From NCBI GenBank assembly GCA_002368355.1, contig AP018281.1, positions 2,294,001 through 2,358,000 on the forward strand: 64,000 nucleotides of DNA, written 5' to 3'. Made by a program: the position numbers and the translations under genes. Each line of letters starts with the position of its first letter. Position 1 is the stretch's first letter. The notes under the pieces are model-generated. The model worked only from the letters and a program-made list of their open reading frames with translations. It ran no database searches and was not told the DNA's origin. This document shows positions 1 through 8,957 of this stretch, piece by piece. This stretch comes from Chondrocystis sp. NIES-4102. GTDB lineage: Bacteria > Cyanobacteriota > Cyanobacteriia > Cyanobacteriales > Xenococcaceae.

Positions 1-161
1 GGCAGTCTGAAATATTTCAGTATGGCTTTTTAGTTAGAGGACATGGGTTATATGCTTGGGGGGAAAATCTACGACAAGCCCAACGTCATCTAGAAGGTTT
101 AGAGTTTTTGTTAAGTTGCGAACTTAATCGTATGTTGTTGGAGGTACGTTTTGCCAATTAA
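1..161 (+). CDS. mtnB: Methylthioribulose-1-phosphate dehydratase, C-terminal end only
   Basis: Partial gene; the start lies before the window. The frame beginning at base 3 reads [18 protein letters not shown] and then [15 protein letters not shown] before a TAA at 159-161. This is the C-terminal signature of class II aldolase-like MtnB, including the GHGLY motif with a zinc-binding His. MtnB dehydrates methylthioribulose-1-phosphate in methionine salvage. Its last 11 bases overlap the TTG start of mtnC, the next enzyme in the pathway, so the two are probably translationally coupled. The identification rests on about 52 visible residues plus the mtnC neighbour. Confidence 0.85.
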   Translation, partial: QSEIFQYGFLVRGHGLYAWGENLRQAQRHLEGLEFLLSCELNRMLLEVRFAN

Positions 162-834
162 AGCGATTGTTACGGATATTGAGGGAACAACTTCTGATAT
201 TGATTTTGTCCATCAAGTTTTATTTCCCTATGCTGCTAAAGCCCTGGGGGACTATCTGCGTCAAAACCAGCAACAAGAGGAAATAGCTACAATTATTGAC
301 CAGGTGAAGGCAGAAATTCAACAACCAGATGCAGATTTAGAGGTAGTTATTACTACTTTATTGGATTGGATTGCTAGAGATCAAAAAATTACCCCGCTTA
401 AAACTTTGCAGGGCTATATTTGGGAAACTGGGTTTAAAAATAAAGACTTTCAGGGACATCTTTATCAGGATGCCTATGATAATCTTAAGCAATGGCAACA
501 AGCAGGGATTAAACTTTATGTCTTTTCTTCAGGCTCAGTTAAGGCGCAAAAGTTACTCTTTGGCTATAGTCAGTATGGAGATTTAACCTATTTATTTGAG
601 GGTTATTTCGATACTCAGATCGGCGGTAAAAAAACCGTAGAAGCATATCAAAATATTGCCAAAGCGATCGCTCTTGCACCTGAAGAAATCTTATTTTTAT
701 CCGATGTGATTGCTGAATTAGACGCTGCTAAAACAGCAGGATATCACACCAAACTTTTAGACCGAGGGCAAAGTTATCAAAATGAACCTGGGCATAATAT
801 AGTTAAAGATTTCGATGCTATCAAGCTCAATTAG
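151..834 (+). CDS. mtnC: Enolase-phosphatase E1 (methionine salvage)
   Basis: A 227-residue HAD-superfamily enzyme that enolises and then dephosphorylates 2,3-diketo-5-methylthiopentyl-1-phosphate. HAD motif I is DIE at residues 9-11, motif II is SSGS at 126-129, the lysine motif is GGKK at about 158-161, and motif IV is the LSD at 183-185. Length is normal for bacterial MtnC. The start is TTG at 151, preceded by GGAGG at about 140-144; no in-frame ATG fits better, and the position overlaps the mtnB stop by 11 bases. The end overlaps the hemC stop by 4 bases, tail to tail. Confidence 0.93.
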   Translation: MPIKAIVTDIEGTTSDIDFVHQVLFPYAAKALGDYLRQNQQQEEIATIIDQVKAEIQQPDADLEVVITTLLDWIARDQKITPLKTLQGYIWETGFKNKDFQGHLYQDAYDNLKQWQQAGIKLYVFSSGSVKAQKLLFGYSQYGDLTYLFEGYFDTQIGGKKTVEAYQNIAKAIALAPEEILFLSDVIAELDAAKTAGYHTKLLDRGQSYQNEPGHNIVKDFDAIKLN

Positions 835-1808
835 TCACGTTGTACTTGAGCAAAGATTTCCGCTAATATCTCACCTGCGCCTTGTTCTCTTAACCTGTGT
901 GCTAGATCGATACCTAATTGTTCACAGTTTTGTTGTTCACCACTTATAGTATCTTTAATCAGTCTTTGACCATCAAGACTGGCTACCATACCTGTAAGAG
1001 TTAGATGTCCAGCTTCAATCTTAGTATTAACACCAATGGGAACTTGACATCCCCCTTCCAATTCCCTTAAAAAGGATCTTTCCGCTAAAGTGCGATCGCG
1101 ACTATCAACATCTTCTAATACTTTTAAAAGATCTAATATTGCACTATCTCCAGCCCTACATTCAATACCCAACGCCCCTTGTCCCACAGCATGGAGGGAA
1201 ACATCAGCAGAAATAACCTGATGAATGCGATCGCTCATTCCTAATCTTTGTAACCCTGCTACCGCTAAAATAATGCCATCATATTCTCCCGCGTCCAGTT
1301 TGGCTAAACGAGTATTAACATTACCGCGAATATCTTTAAATTCTAAATGGGGATAATGATGACGTAACTGCGCTAAACGTCTGAGGGAAGATGTCCCAAT
1401 AATTGAACCTGGGGGTAGGGTTTCTAATTTGTGTTCTTGGTTTTTTTCATTTACCACTAAAGCATCCGCAGGATCTACTCTTTTTGTTACGCAACCTAAC
1501 ATTAAACCTTCAGGTAAATTAGTTGGTAAATCTTTGAGGGAATGCACAGCAAAATCTGTTGTATTATTGAGCATCCCTACTTCTAATTCTTTGGTAAATA
1601 AACCTTTGTCTCCAATTTTGGCTAGGGGAACATCTAAAATCTTATCCCCTTGAGTACTCATCTTTTCCACCTCAAAGTCAATATTAGGGAAATGCTTTTC
1701 TAATTCCGCTTTTACCCAATATGTTTGTACTAAAGCCAGTTGACTTTTGCGTGTGCCGATCCGAACAGTACGATTATCAGTTTCAATGTTAGATGTTGTG
1801 GATGTCAT
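831..1808 (-). CDS. hemC: Hydroxymethylbilane synthase (porphobilinogen deaminase)
   Basis: Polymerises four porphobilinogen units into hydroxymethylbilane in tetrapyrrole (heme/chlorophyll/bilin) synthesis. The protein has about 325 residues. The N-terminal [13 protein letters not shown] motif, HSLKDLPT with the catalytic Asp, GTSSLRR, and [10 protein letters not shown] with the cofactor-attaching Cys (about residue 254) are all present. The frame stays open to 1841, but the extra [11 protein letters not shown] has no family counterpart, so ATG at 1808 is preferred; no strong ribosome binding site is visible for either. The gene converges on mtnC with a 4-base overlap of stop codons. Confidence 0.95.
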   Translation of the reverse strand: MTSTTSNIETDNRTVRIGTRKSQLALVQTYWVKAELEKHFPNIDFEVEKMSTQGDKILDVPLAKIGDKGLFTKELEVGMLNNTTDFAVHSLKDLPTNLPEGLMLGCVTKRVDPADALVVNEKNQEHKLETLPPGSIIGTSSLRRLAQLRHHYPHLEFKDIRGNVNTRLAKLDAGEYDGIILAVAGLQRLGMSDRIHQVISADVSLHAVGQGALGIECRAGDSAILDLLKVLEDVDSRDRTLAERSFLRELEGGCQVPIGVNTKIEAGHLTLTGMVASLDGQRLIKDTISGEQQNCEQLGIDLAHRLREQGAGEILAEIFAQVQRD

Positions 1809-1954
1809 AGTAAGTATCTTAAGAAAATCTAATATAATCACCCGATCTAGGGTATCGCAGTTCTTGAAGTGTATTAATTAATTTTTGTTTGTTTTTTTCC
1901 TTAAGATCTTACTTTACAGGAAAACCCCTTCAGAGTCTGATAACATTTTTACTG

Positions 1955-3100
1955 TTATCGTTTTTCAATAAACCCTGATGGACATTGAAGTTGACCATTA
2001 TCTAATTTTATAGTTGGCAAGGCAGATTTTGTTAATTTTTGACTTTCACAAACTATTGATTGATAAGAGTCATTGAAATAATATATTCCACCGATATAAC
2101 TTTTAAGATTATTTAAATTGGAAGTCGCCACTACTTGAGCTTGTTTACCATTCTCTAAAAGTTGAATTTGATAATTATAGTAATTATTGGAAGGTGAGAA
2201 GTTTAACTCCCTTTTATTGTTAGCAAACTTTGAATTTTCAAAATAATAGGCTTGTTGTTCTCTATTTATTCTACCGACAGTATTTAAGGCATCTTTTTCA
2301 ATAATAGATAGTGCAACTTGAAATCCTGTTGGACATTGAAGCTCACCATCAACTAATTTAATTGTACCAGAGGGAGAATTTGTAATTTTTTGACTTTCAC
2401 AAACTATTGATTTATAAGAACCATTATTATTATATGTACCTGCGAGCAAACTTTTAAGCTGTTTAAATTTAGGAGTTGCTACTACTTGAGCAAGTTTATC
2501 ATTTTCTAAAAGTTGAATTTGATAATTATAGTAAGTATTAGAAGGTGAAAACCCTAATTGTTGTATATCTTTAGCAAAGTTTGAAGTTTCAAGATAATAG
2601 GCTTGTTGCGCTCTATTAATGGCATCTACACCATTTAACCCATCTTTTTGAGCATTAAATAACAAAATCTGAAATCCAGGCGGACATTGAAGCTGACCGT
2701 TAACTAATTTTATTTTATCTGCAAGAAATTGACCAGGAATTCTACTACCACAAAGAATAGAATTTAAACTATTGTTATTGTAAGATATCGCCCCAGTATA
2801 AGTTTTTGTGCCTGTGTTTTTAGTTGGTGTTGCTATAGTTTGAACCAGCTTACCGTTATCAATAATATTATAATTATATAAGTTATTAGGTGGTGTAATT
2901 TTTAAATCATTAAAGTTATCTGCAAATTTTTCTGATTCTGATAAATAACTACTTTGAGTTTGATTAACTAAATCTATAAATTCTAATACTTCCTTTTGGT
3001 TGGAATTTGCATTACTTTGAGCGTTAACTACATTTTTATTTATCCCCAAAAATATAGTTAATAAAATTAAACAATAATTATAAATTTTGTAGTTTAGCAT
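1955..3100 (-). CDS. Exported protein with three tandem Pilin_GH-like domains
   Basis: A 381-residue protein with a Sec-type signal peptide (hydrophobic residues about 10-20, likely cleavage after VNA at 27). Three imperfect repeats follow at residues about 43-143, 160-260 and 275-377. Each runs from an N-R-x-Q-Q-A-Y-Y-like helix through F(S/T)PSNxYYNYQI, VVATP, an internal Cys (CGS or CES) and an ending QCPxGF. This resembles the globular part of cyanobacterial type IV pilin-like G/H proteins (Pilin_GH). Unlike those, it has no prepilin peptide (G/FxxxE) and carries three copies. Each repeat has two Cys that could form a disulfide. A secreted or surface role is inferred; the function is unknown. 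Confidence 0.7.
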   Translation of the reverse strand: MLNYKIYNYCLILLTIFLGINKNVVNAQSNANSNQKEVLEFIDLVNQTQSSYLSESEKFADNFNDLKITPPNNLYNYNIIDNGKLVQTIATPTKNTGTKTYTGAISYNNNSLNSILCGSRIPGQFLADKIKLVNGQLQCPPGFQILLFNAQKDGLNGVDAINRAQQAYYLETSNFAKDIQQLGFSPSNTYYNYQIQLLENDKLAQVVATPKFKQLKSLLAGTYNNNGSYKSIVCESQKITNSPSGTIKLVDGELQCPTGFQVALSIIEKDALNTVGRINREQQAYYFENSKFANNKRELNFSPSNNYYNYQIQLLENGKQAQVVATSNLNNLKSYIGGIYYFNDSYQSIVCESQKLTKSALPTIKLDNGQLQCPSGFIEKR

Positions 3101-3348
3101 AAATCTTGTTTTCTACTTTAACAATACAATTAAAAAATGTATTGCTACAAAATACATCGTAAAATACACTTAAATCAGATAAAATCACTATGTAAGTAAA
3201 ATTCAGTAACTAAACATATATCTATTCCTCTCCGCTTTAAGTTAGGGAAGAAAACATAAATTATTAATACCAATATTTAAGAAAAATACAGATTTTTAAG
3301 TAGTTGTTGAGAGAAAGTCTAAACTAAAAATAAATAACAACTGCAATT

Positions 3349-4257
3349 ATGTATCAATCCATATCCGACATTAAAACAGACAATAACGCTGCGATCGCTT
3401 CTAAAACTAATTACTATAATTGGAATTTTTTAGGCAAAGAATATCAAGTCGTATACGAAACATCTGGACAAGGAAAACCTATCTTACTATTACCTGCTTT
3501 TAGTACTGTCTCCAGTCGTGAAGAAATGACAGGTATGGCTCAAATACTTTCCACTCAATATCAAGTTACAGCATTAGATTGGTTAGGTTTTGGCGACTCC
3601 CCATGTCCTAGGGTTGATTATAATCCTGCTTTATTTCAACAACTATTGCAAGATTTTGTACAATCTGTATTTGATCAACCCATTATCTTAATCGCTTGTG
3701 GTCATGCTTCAGGATACGCTTTAAAACTAGTAGAAACTAATCCATCTATCGTAAGTAAGCTTATTCTAGTTGCTCCCACTTGGCAAGGGCCGTTAAAAGT
3801 AATGGGTTTACCTGACGTTATGAGAAATGGAATTAAAAACCTAGTGCGATCGCCTTTATTAGGTCAAGGTTTATATTATCTCAATACCACTCCTGGTTTT
3901 CTACGTTTTATGTACAAACGCCATGTATATGTAGACGAAAGCAAGTTAACCCCAGAATTTATCGCGACCAAACATCAAATAACTTCCAAAAATGGTGCAA
4001 GATATGCCCCCGCAGCTTTTGTAACTGGCGCGATCGACCCTGTAAATAGTCGAGAAGAATATAAACAACTTTTATCTGCCGTTGCCATACCTCTATTAAT
4101 TATTGTGGCAGAAAATGCACCACCCAAATCCAAAGCAGAAATGATAACCATGACAGAGTTGGATAATGTGCAAGCAGTAACTTTAGCTGGAACATTAGGT
4201 ATTTACGAAGAAAACCCAGAATCTGTAACCGCAGCAATTACCAACTTTCTAAGTTAA
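3349..4257 (+). CDS. Alpha/beta-hydrolase-fold protein with degenerate catalytic triad
   Basis: A 302-residue alpha/beta hydrolase fold: PILLLPAFS (oxyanion strand region, about 44-52), LDWLGFGDSP at about 77-85, and a nucleophile-elbow equivalent at 118-122. The elbow reads GHASG, so Ala120 sits where the catalytic Ser should be. The C-terminal LAGTLGIYEENP has Tyr286 where the family usually has the catalytic His. No clear acid residue is seen either. It may therefore be a non-catalytic relative. The ATG at 3349 is the first in frame. A 9-base-pair hairpin follows the stop. The gene stands alone between divergently and co-directionally oriented neighbours. Confidence 0.8.
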   Translation: MYQSISDIKTDNNAAIASKTNYYNWNFLGKEYQVVYETSGQGKPILLLPAFSTVSSREEMTGMAQILSTQYQVTALDWLGFGDSPCPRVDYNPALFQQLLQDFVQSVFDQPIILIACGHASGYALKLVETNPSIVSKLILVAPTWQGPLKVMGLPDVMRNGIKNLVRSPLLGQGLYYLNTTPGFLRFMYKRHVYVDESKLTPEFIATKHQITSKNGARYAPAAFVTGAIDPVNSREEYKQLLSAVAIPLLIIVAENAPPKSKAEMITMTELDNVQAVTLAGTLGIYEENPESVTAAITNFLS

Positions 4258-4277
4258 CTAACACTTAAATTGACTTA

Positions 4278-4318
4278 AAACCTCTTCTATTTAACCTTTT
4301 TATCAATACAAGAGGTTT
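4278..4318 (+). terminator. Hairpin after the alpha/beta hydrolase gene
   Basis: AAACCTCTT at 4278-4286 pairs perfectly with AAGAGGTTT at 4310-4318 across a 23-base loop, and an AT-rich tail follows (ATTAAAT). It lies 21 bases past the stop of the hydrolase gene. There is no uninterrupted T-run beyond the arm itself, so this is a moderate terminator candidate. Confidence 0.45.
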
Positions 4319-4382
4319 ATTAAATACTTGCAACCTAGTATCTTAGTAGTTAATCGTCACTTTTACTGCCAAAATATTATCT

Positions 4383-5624
4383 TTGACTACTACAATCTTT
4401 TTAACTTTCACTTCCCTACTTGCTGTTTATGTAGCCTGGAATTTGGGGGCTAATGATGTCGCCAATTCAATGGGAACATCTGTAGGTTCAAAAGCCATTA
4501 CCCTAACCCAAGCAATTATTATTGCAGGTATCCTAGAGTTTACAGGAGCAGTCTTATTTGGTAAACAAGTATCCGCTACTTTAGCTACCAAAATTGCTAA
4601 CCCCAGTTTATTTACTAATCATCCTCAAACATTTCTTATAGGGATGATCTCAGTATTACTTGCTTGTGGTGTGTGGTTACAAATTGCCACCAGTAAAGGT
4701 TTACCTGTAGCCTCTTCCCATGCAGTAGTAGGAGCGATCGCAGGATTTAGTTGGATCGCAATTGGTAGTGAGGCGATCGCTTGGGACAATATCGGCATTA
4801 TTTGTCTAGGTTGGTTACTGACTCCCGTTTTAAGTGCGATCGTAGCAGCGAGTATCTACAGTTTATTGCGCTATTGGATATTTGACACAAAAGATGTCTT
4901 GCAACAGTTACAAGAATGGATTCCTTGGTTAAGTTCCGCTCTAATTACTGTTTTTGGTATTATTGTCTTACCTACAATTATTCAACTACCATTATTTGAA
5001 AAGTTTTTCCTACCTCAGCAAACTATGGGAATAGCGATCGCAGTTATAGCTACCATTGCAATTACTACCTATAGCTGGAATCGTTTAGATAAATACCAAC
5101 AACAACTTGAAACCTCAATTTTAGAAAAAATTATGGGCAAATTTCAGGTGCTTAGTGCCTGTTTTGTAGCTTTCGCCCACGGTTCAAATGATGTAGGTAA
5201 TGCGATCGCTCCCTTAGCCGTGATTGTATATATATATAATACGAATACAGTTCCTCTTAATAATTTAGATATTCCCAGTTGGATCTTAATCGTCGGTGGT
5301 TTAGGTATTGTAGGGGGTTTAGCAGTTCAAGGAAAGAACGTAATTACTACCGTGGGCGAAAATATCATTACTTTAGTTCCAAGTACTGGCTTTTGTGCGG
5401 AAATTTCTACAGCAACAACTATATTACTAGCGTCTCGTATTGGTTTACCAGTTTCAACATCCCATGCTTTAGTTGGTAGTGTAATTGGTATTGGGTTAAT
5501 ATCTACCAATCAAAAAGTACAGTGGTCTACTATAAAGTCGGTAATATTAGCTTGGGTGGTTACTATTCCCGTTGCAGCTATCTTAAGTGCGGTTATTTTT
5601 GCCATATTAATTAACCTAATTTAA
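4383..5624 (+). CDS. PiT-family inorganic phosphate transporter
   Basis: A 413-residue polytopic membrane protein of the PiT family, importing phosphate with a cation. The duplicated PiT signature is visible: GANDVANSMGTSVGS near residue 22 and HGSNDVGNAIAPLA near residue 262, each in a hydrophobic half. About ten membrane segments can be drawn. The start is TTG at 4383; no upstream ATG is available and the first helix begins at once. The end overlaps the stop of the convergent sulfurtransferase gene by 4 bases. No Pho box was identified upstream. Confidence 0.92.
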   Translation: MTTTIFLTFTSLLAVYVAWNLGANDVANSMGTSVGSKAITLTQAIIIAGILEFTGAVLFGKQVSATLATKIANPSLFTNHPQTFLIGMISVLLACGVWLQIATSKGLPVASSHAVVGAIAGFSWIAIGSEAIAWDNIGIICLGWLLTPVLSAIVAASIYSLLRYWIFDTKDVLQQLQEWIPWLSSALITVFGIIVLPTIIQLPLFEKFFLPQQTMGIAIAVIATIAITTYSWNRLDKYQQQLETSILEKIMGKFQVLSACFVAFAHGSNDVGNAIAPLAVIVYIYNTNTVPLNNLDIPSWILIVGGLGIVGGLAVQGKNVITTVGENIITLVPSTGFCAEISTATTILLASRIGLPVSTSHALVGSVIGIGLISTNQKVQWSTIKSVILAWVVTIPVAAILSAVIFAILINLI

Positions 5625-6454
5625 TCTTCAGCCAGCAGATAAGAACACCAATCACTCCAACCACCAGGATACAATTTAGTATTATTAATACCTGCTATAG
5701 CCAGGGAAAAAAGATTAACACAGGCTGTCACTCCCGATCCACAATAAACAATAACTTCCGATCCTGGTTTTAAATCTTGCCATAAATCTTGTTGTTCTTG
5801 GTGGGGTTTAAGATATCCAGATTCATCCGAAATATCTTGCCAAAAACAATTAATAGCCCCAGGAATACTACCTGCAACAGGATCAATAGGTTCACTTATC
5901 CCTGCATAGCGATCGCGCGATCGAGAATCTATAATAATTGCTGTATCCTGATTTTGAGCCGACTTTACTTGATTTATATCCACTATCCAATCTAAAGACG
6001 GTTGTGCAATAAAACTACCTGGTTTAGTTTCACCTTTAACATTACTAACAGGATAATTATGCTTAACCCAATCTTGCCAACCACCATCAAGTAAAACTAC
6101 AGTATCATGTCCCAAGTGGCGCAGTAACCACCATAAACGCGAAGCAAAGGCAAAACGAGCATCATCATAAGCAACTACTAAGGTTTGATTTTTAACTATT
6201 CCCAACTCACTAAATTTTTTACTCAATATATCCACATCTGGTAAAGGATGTCTGCCCCCATGACGCTCAACCTTACTAGATAAATCTTTCTCTAAATCAA
6301 GATAAAAAGCACCTTGTATATGACTAGCATCATATTGCTCTTGTCCCCAATTTGGCTTACCCAACTGAAAACGACAATCAATAATTACTACTTCAGGGTT
6401 ATCTAAATTCTGCGCTAACCATTCACTATCTACAAGGTATTCCGTTTTCTTCAT
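5621..6454 (-). CDS. sseA: Sulfurtransferase (3-mercaptopyruvate/thiosulfate type, double rhodanese)
   Basis: A 277-residue protein with two rhodanese domains: an inactive N-terminal one (about 8-130) and an active C-terminal one (about 160-275). The active-site loop is CGSGVTA with Cys238. CGSGVTA is the form typical of 3-mercaptopyruvate sulfurtransferases, whereas thiosulfate enzymes usually have CRKGVTA, so the mercaptopyruvate assignment is favoured. It moves sulfane sulfur to cyanide or thiol acceptors in the cytoplasm. It is tail-to-tail with the phosphate transporter gene and shows no functional link to it. Confidence 0.9.
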   Translation of the reverse strand: MKKTEYLVDSEWLAQNLDNPEVVIIDCRFQLGKPNWGQEQYDASHIQGAFYLDLEKDLSSKVERHGGRHPLPDVDILSKKFSELGIVKNQTLVVAYDDARFAFASRLWWLLRHLGHDTVVLLDGGWQDWVKHNYPVSNVKGETKPGSFIAQPSLDWIVDINQVKSAQNQDTAIIIDSRSRDRYAGISEPIDPVAGSIPGAINCFWQDISDESGYLKPHQEQQDLWQDLKPGSEVIVYCGSGVTACVNLFSLAIAGINNTKLYPGGWSDWCSYLLAED

Positions 6455-6634
6455 CTTTCAATAAAATCTAGCTACAAGCTTTTAATCCAGTCTTATCATA
6501 TTTATAGTTTGATCTCGCACAAATAGAAGATTGATTTTTACACTGGTGTTATGAAAATAGCGAATTGCCTCTGTTAAAATTTAGTCCACCATAATTTGTG
6601 CAACCACTCCATTATTTATGGTGCATAGGTACTG

Positions 6635-7498
6635 ATGCAAGATAGTCAATTAACTGCCAAAGTAACCCAAGATGGATCTTATACTTTTTTTTCCCAGGAG
6701 TATCAAGAAGCTTTTCATTCCAATTTTGGGGCAAAACAAGAAGCAGAGGTAAGATATATAAAACCCTGTTTAATAGAACAATTAGCAGCCAAACAATCAA
6801 CTATTCGTTTATTAGATATTTGTTATGGTCTGGGTTACAATAGTGCTGCTGCTCTTGATGCAATTTGGGCGATAAATCCGAGTTGCCAAGTAGAACTAAT
6901 GGCTTTAGAAATTGATCTTGATGTCCCTAGACAAGCCATTGAAAATAACTTTTTAGATACTTGGAGAAAGCCAATTCCGCAACTTTTAGCTTTCTTAGCC
7001 AAGGATTTAACAGTTACAAATGAACTATTGCAAGCTCAACTAATAATAGGTGATGCTAGACAAACAATTCAACCATTAATCCATTCAGGCTGGCAAGCAG
7101 ATGCTATATTTCTCGATCCCTTTTCTCCACCTAAATGTCCTCAACTATGGACAGTAGAATTTATTAAATTAATTTCCCACTGTATTACCCCTAATGGTAG
7201 ATTAGCAACCTATTCAAGTTCTGCAGCAGTTAGAACAGCATTACTACTAGCTGGATTTCAAATTAGTTCTGTAACGGGGGTTGGTCGTAAGTCTCCAGGT
7301 ACAATAGCAAGCTTTGAGTATAAAAATTTACCCACCCTTTCCTTGCAGTCACAAGAACACCTAAAAACTCGTGCAGCCATTCCCTATCATGATCCAGATT
7401 TAACCGCACAACCAGCAGAAATTATCATTCAACGACAGCAACAACAAACACAGGGTGATTGGGAATCTACTTCTCAGTGGCGTAAACGCTGGTTTTAG
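6635..7498 (+). CDS. MnmD-like SAM-dependent tRNA U34 methyltransferase (DUF752)
   Basis: A 287-residue protein matching the methyltransferase half of MnmC (Methyltransf_30/DUF752). It has a glycine motif LLDICYGLGYNS, an acidic LEIDLD, and DAIFLDPFSPPKCPQLWT, the counterpart of the MnmC motif DxxFLDGFAPxKNPxxW. A GRKSPGTIASF segment near the end is also typical. The FAD domain of MnmC is absent, so by family knowledge it would make the final methylation of nm5(s2)U34 in tRNA, as in stand-alone MnmD. Pro replaces the usual Gly after FLD. The start is the ATG at 6635. Confidence 0.8.
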   Translation: MQDSQLTAKVTQDGSYTFFSQEYQEAFHSNFGAKQEAEVRYIKPCLIEQLAAKQSTIRLLDICYGLGYNSAAALDAIWAINPSCQVELMALEIDLDVPRQAIENNFLDTWRKPIPQLLAFLAKDLTVTNELLQAQLIIGDARQTIQPLIHSGWQADAIFLDPFSPPKCPQLWTVEFIKLISHCITPNGRLATYSSSAAVRTALLLAGFQISSVTGVGRKSPGTIASFEYKNLPTLSLQSQEHLKTRAAIPYHDPDLTAQPAEIIIQRQQQQTQGDWESTSQWRKRWF

Positions 7499-7819
7499 TT
7501 ATATATTTAGCTTATCTATTACCGTAAAATTATTTAAATATTGTTAAGTTAATACTTTAAATCTGATTAGAGAAGAAATAAATACCTATTAAATCAGTAA
7601 TATGCCCGATCTCAAATATAAAATTAGCATTCATAATGGTATTAATGACAATTTTAAAATTTTGTATCAATTTTGTCGTCATAGAAGATTCAAGTCAAAC
7701 TTGAATTATTAGCTAATAAAGCTTAGAGAAAAAACTTTTCTTGAGGGGTGAACCTTGTAGATAAGTTTAAATAAGTTACTAGCTATTTGTACCAAAACTT
7801 TTCAATAGCAAGGAAAATA
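7499..7819. other. Intergenic gap upstream of the HD-GYP regulator
   Basis: AT-rich DNA with no convincing gene. A 36-codon frame from ATG 7601 has no recognisable features and no strong ribosome binding site. The promoter of the following response regulator is presumably here, but no clear -35/-10 pair was identified. Confidence 0.5.
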
Positions 7820-8839
7820 ATGAAAGAAGTTGATGAGTTTCCTTTGGCTACTAAAATAGGTTATTCAAGGAGCAATAATTTTAATTTGACTGCTGCTAAA
7901 ATTTTAATTGTGGATGAAAATCCCCTAAGTCGAATGACAGCTTTTGATCTTCTATCGTTAGACGGATATGAAGTAATAGAAGTTGATCAAATAACGACAA
8001 TTCTCGATAGCGTTACTACACAACAGCCAGATTTAATTTTACTTGACGTAATGATGCGACAAGTAGATAGTTATGAGTTTTGCCGTCAGTTGAAAACAGA
8101 TTATCGTACAGCTAATATTCCCATAGTTTTAACCACTTTAACCGATAGTCGGGAAAGTCGTATTAAAGTTATGGAAGCTGGCGGGGATGATTTGTTAATT
8201 AAGCCTCTTAATCGCATAGAATTATCAACTAGGGTTAAATCTTTAATCAATCAAAAACGCCTTAACGAAGGTGTAGATCAAGCAGAACAGGTATTATTTA
8301 CGATCGCCAAAGCGGTAGATAGTCGTTCAGCTAATCGCGGTGGTAGTATAAGAGTTGCGTCTTTAATCAGATCCTTTGGTACGTATTTAGGATTAACTCC
8401 AGAGGAAATTGATAACTTAGTTTTTGCTGCTCATTTACATGATATCGGTACGATCGCCATTCCCGATGCAGTCATGTTAAAGGCAGGAGCATTAACTACA
8501 GAAGAAAGAGAGTTAATTACACAGCACGTTTTAGTTGGGGAAGAAATTTGTCAACCATTGCGTAACCGTAGTGGCGTATTACCAATTATTCGCCATCACC
8601 ACGAACGTTGGGATGGAACAGGGTATCCAGATGGGTTATCAGGTACAGAAATTCCTTATCTAGCTCAAATTTTCCAAGTCATTGATATATATGACGCTCT
8701 AACAAGCGATCGCCCGCATAAAAAAGCATACGATCCAACCTCAGCTTTGCAGATTATTATCGAAGAAACTCAAAAAGGTTGGCGTAACCCTGCTTTAATT
8801 GACGAGTTTACTGCTTTTATTCGCTCTCAAGCCCAGTAA
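7820..8839 (+). CDS. Response regulator with REC and HD-GYP domains
   Basis: About 339 residues. The N-terminal REC domain (about 25-140) has the DEN acidic pocket, phospho-acceptor Asp76 in LLDVMM and the Lys of LIKPL. The C-terminal HD-GYP domain (about 145-335) has HLHDIG, QHVLVGEEI, IIRHHHERWDGTGYPDG and DIYDALTSDRP. HD-GYP domains degrade cyclic di-GMP. The first His of the usual GHSxRV motif is missing; here the text is GGSIRV. The frame stays open back to a TTG at 7787, but ATG 7820 has AAGGA 6 bases upstream and is preferred. No histidine kinase is adjacent, so the input signal is unknown. Confidence 0.9.
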   Translation: MKEVDEFPLATKIGYSRSNNFNLTAAKILIVDENPLSRMTAFDLLSLDGYEVIEVDQITTILDSVTTQQPDLILLDVMMRQVDSYEFCRQLKTDYRTANIPIVLTTLTDSRESRIKVMEAGGDDLLIKPLNRIELSTRVKSLINQKRLNEGVDQAEQVLFTIAKAVDSRSANRGGSIRVASLIRSFGTYLGLTPEEIDNLVFAAHLHDIGTIAIPDAVMLKAGALTTEERELITQHVLVGEEICQPLRNRSGVLPIIRHHHERWDGTGYPDGLSGTEIPYLAQIFQVIDIYDALTSDRPHKKAYDPTSALQIIIEETQKGWRNPALIDEFTAFIRSQAQ

Positions 8840-8957
8840 CTAACTTAATAAATTAACGGTTAAATAATCTGTATTAGATAAATCTGTTAAAAATAATACC
8901 AAATAACAGATAATAGTATGGGGGAAACTTGAATCAAAACCATATCAGACATCTGCT

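Noticed and set aside
1939-1965. Hairpin GATAACA/TGTTATC with GTTTTT
   Set aside because: It is oriented as a plus-strand terminator, but both neighbouring genes are on the minus strand, so its role is unclear and it may be chance at a stop codon.
7601-7711. 36-codon frame from ATG 7601
   Set aside because: No ribosome binding site, no recognised motif and AT-rich composition; likely chance.
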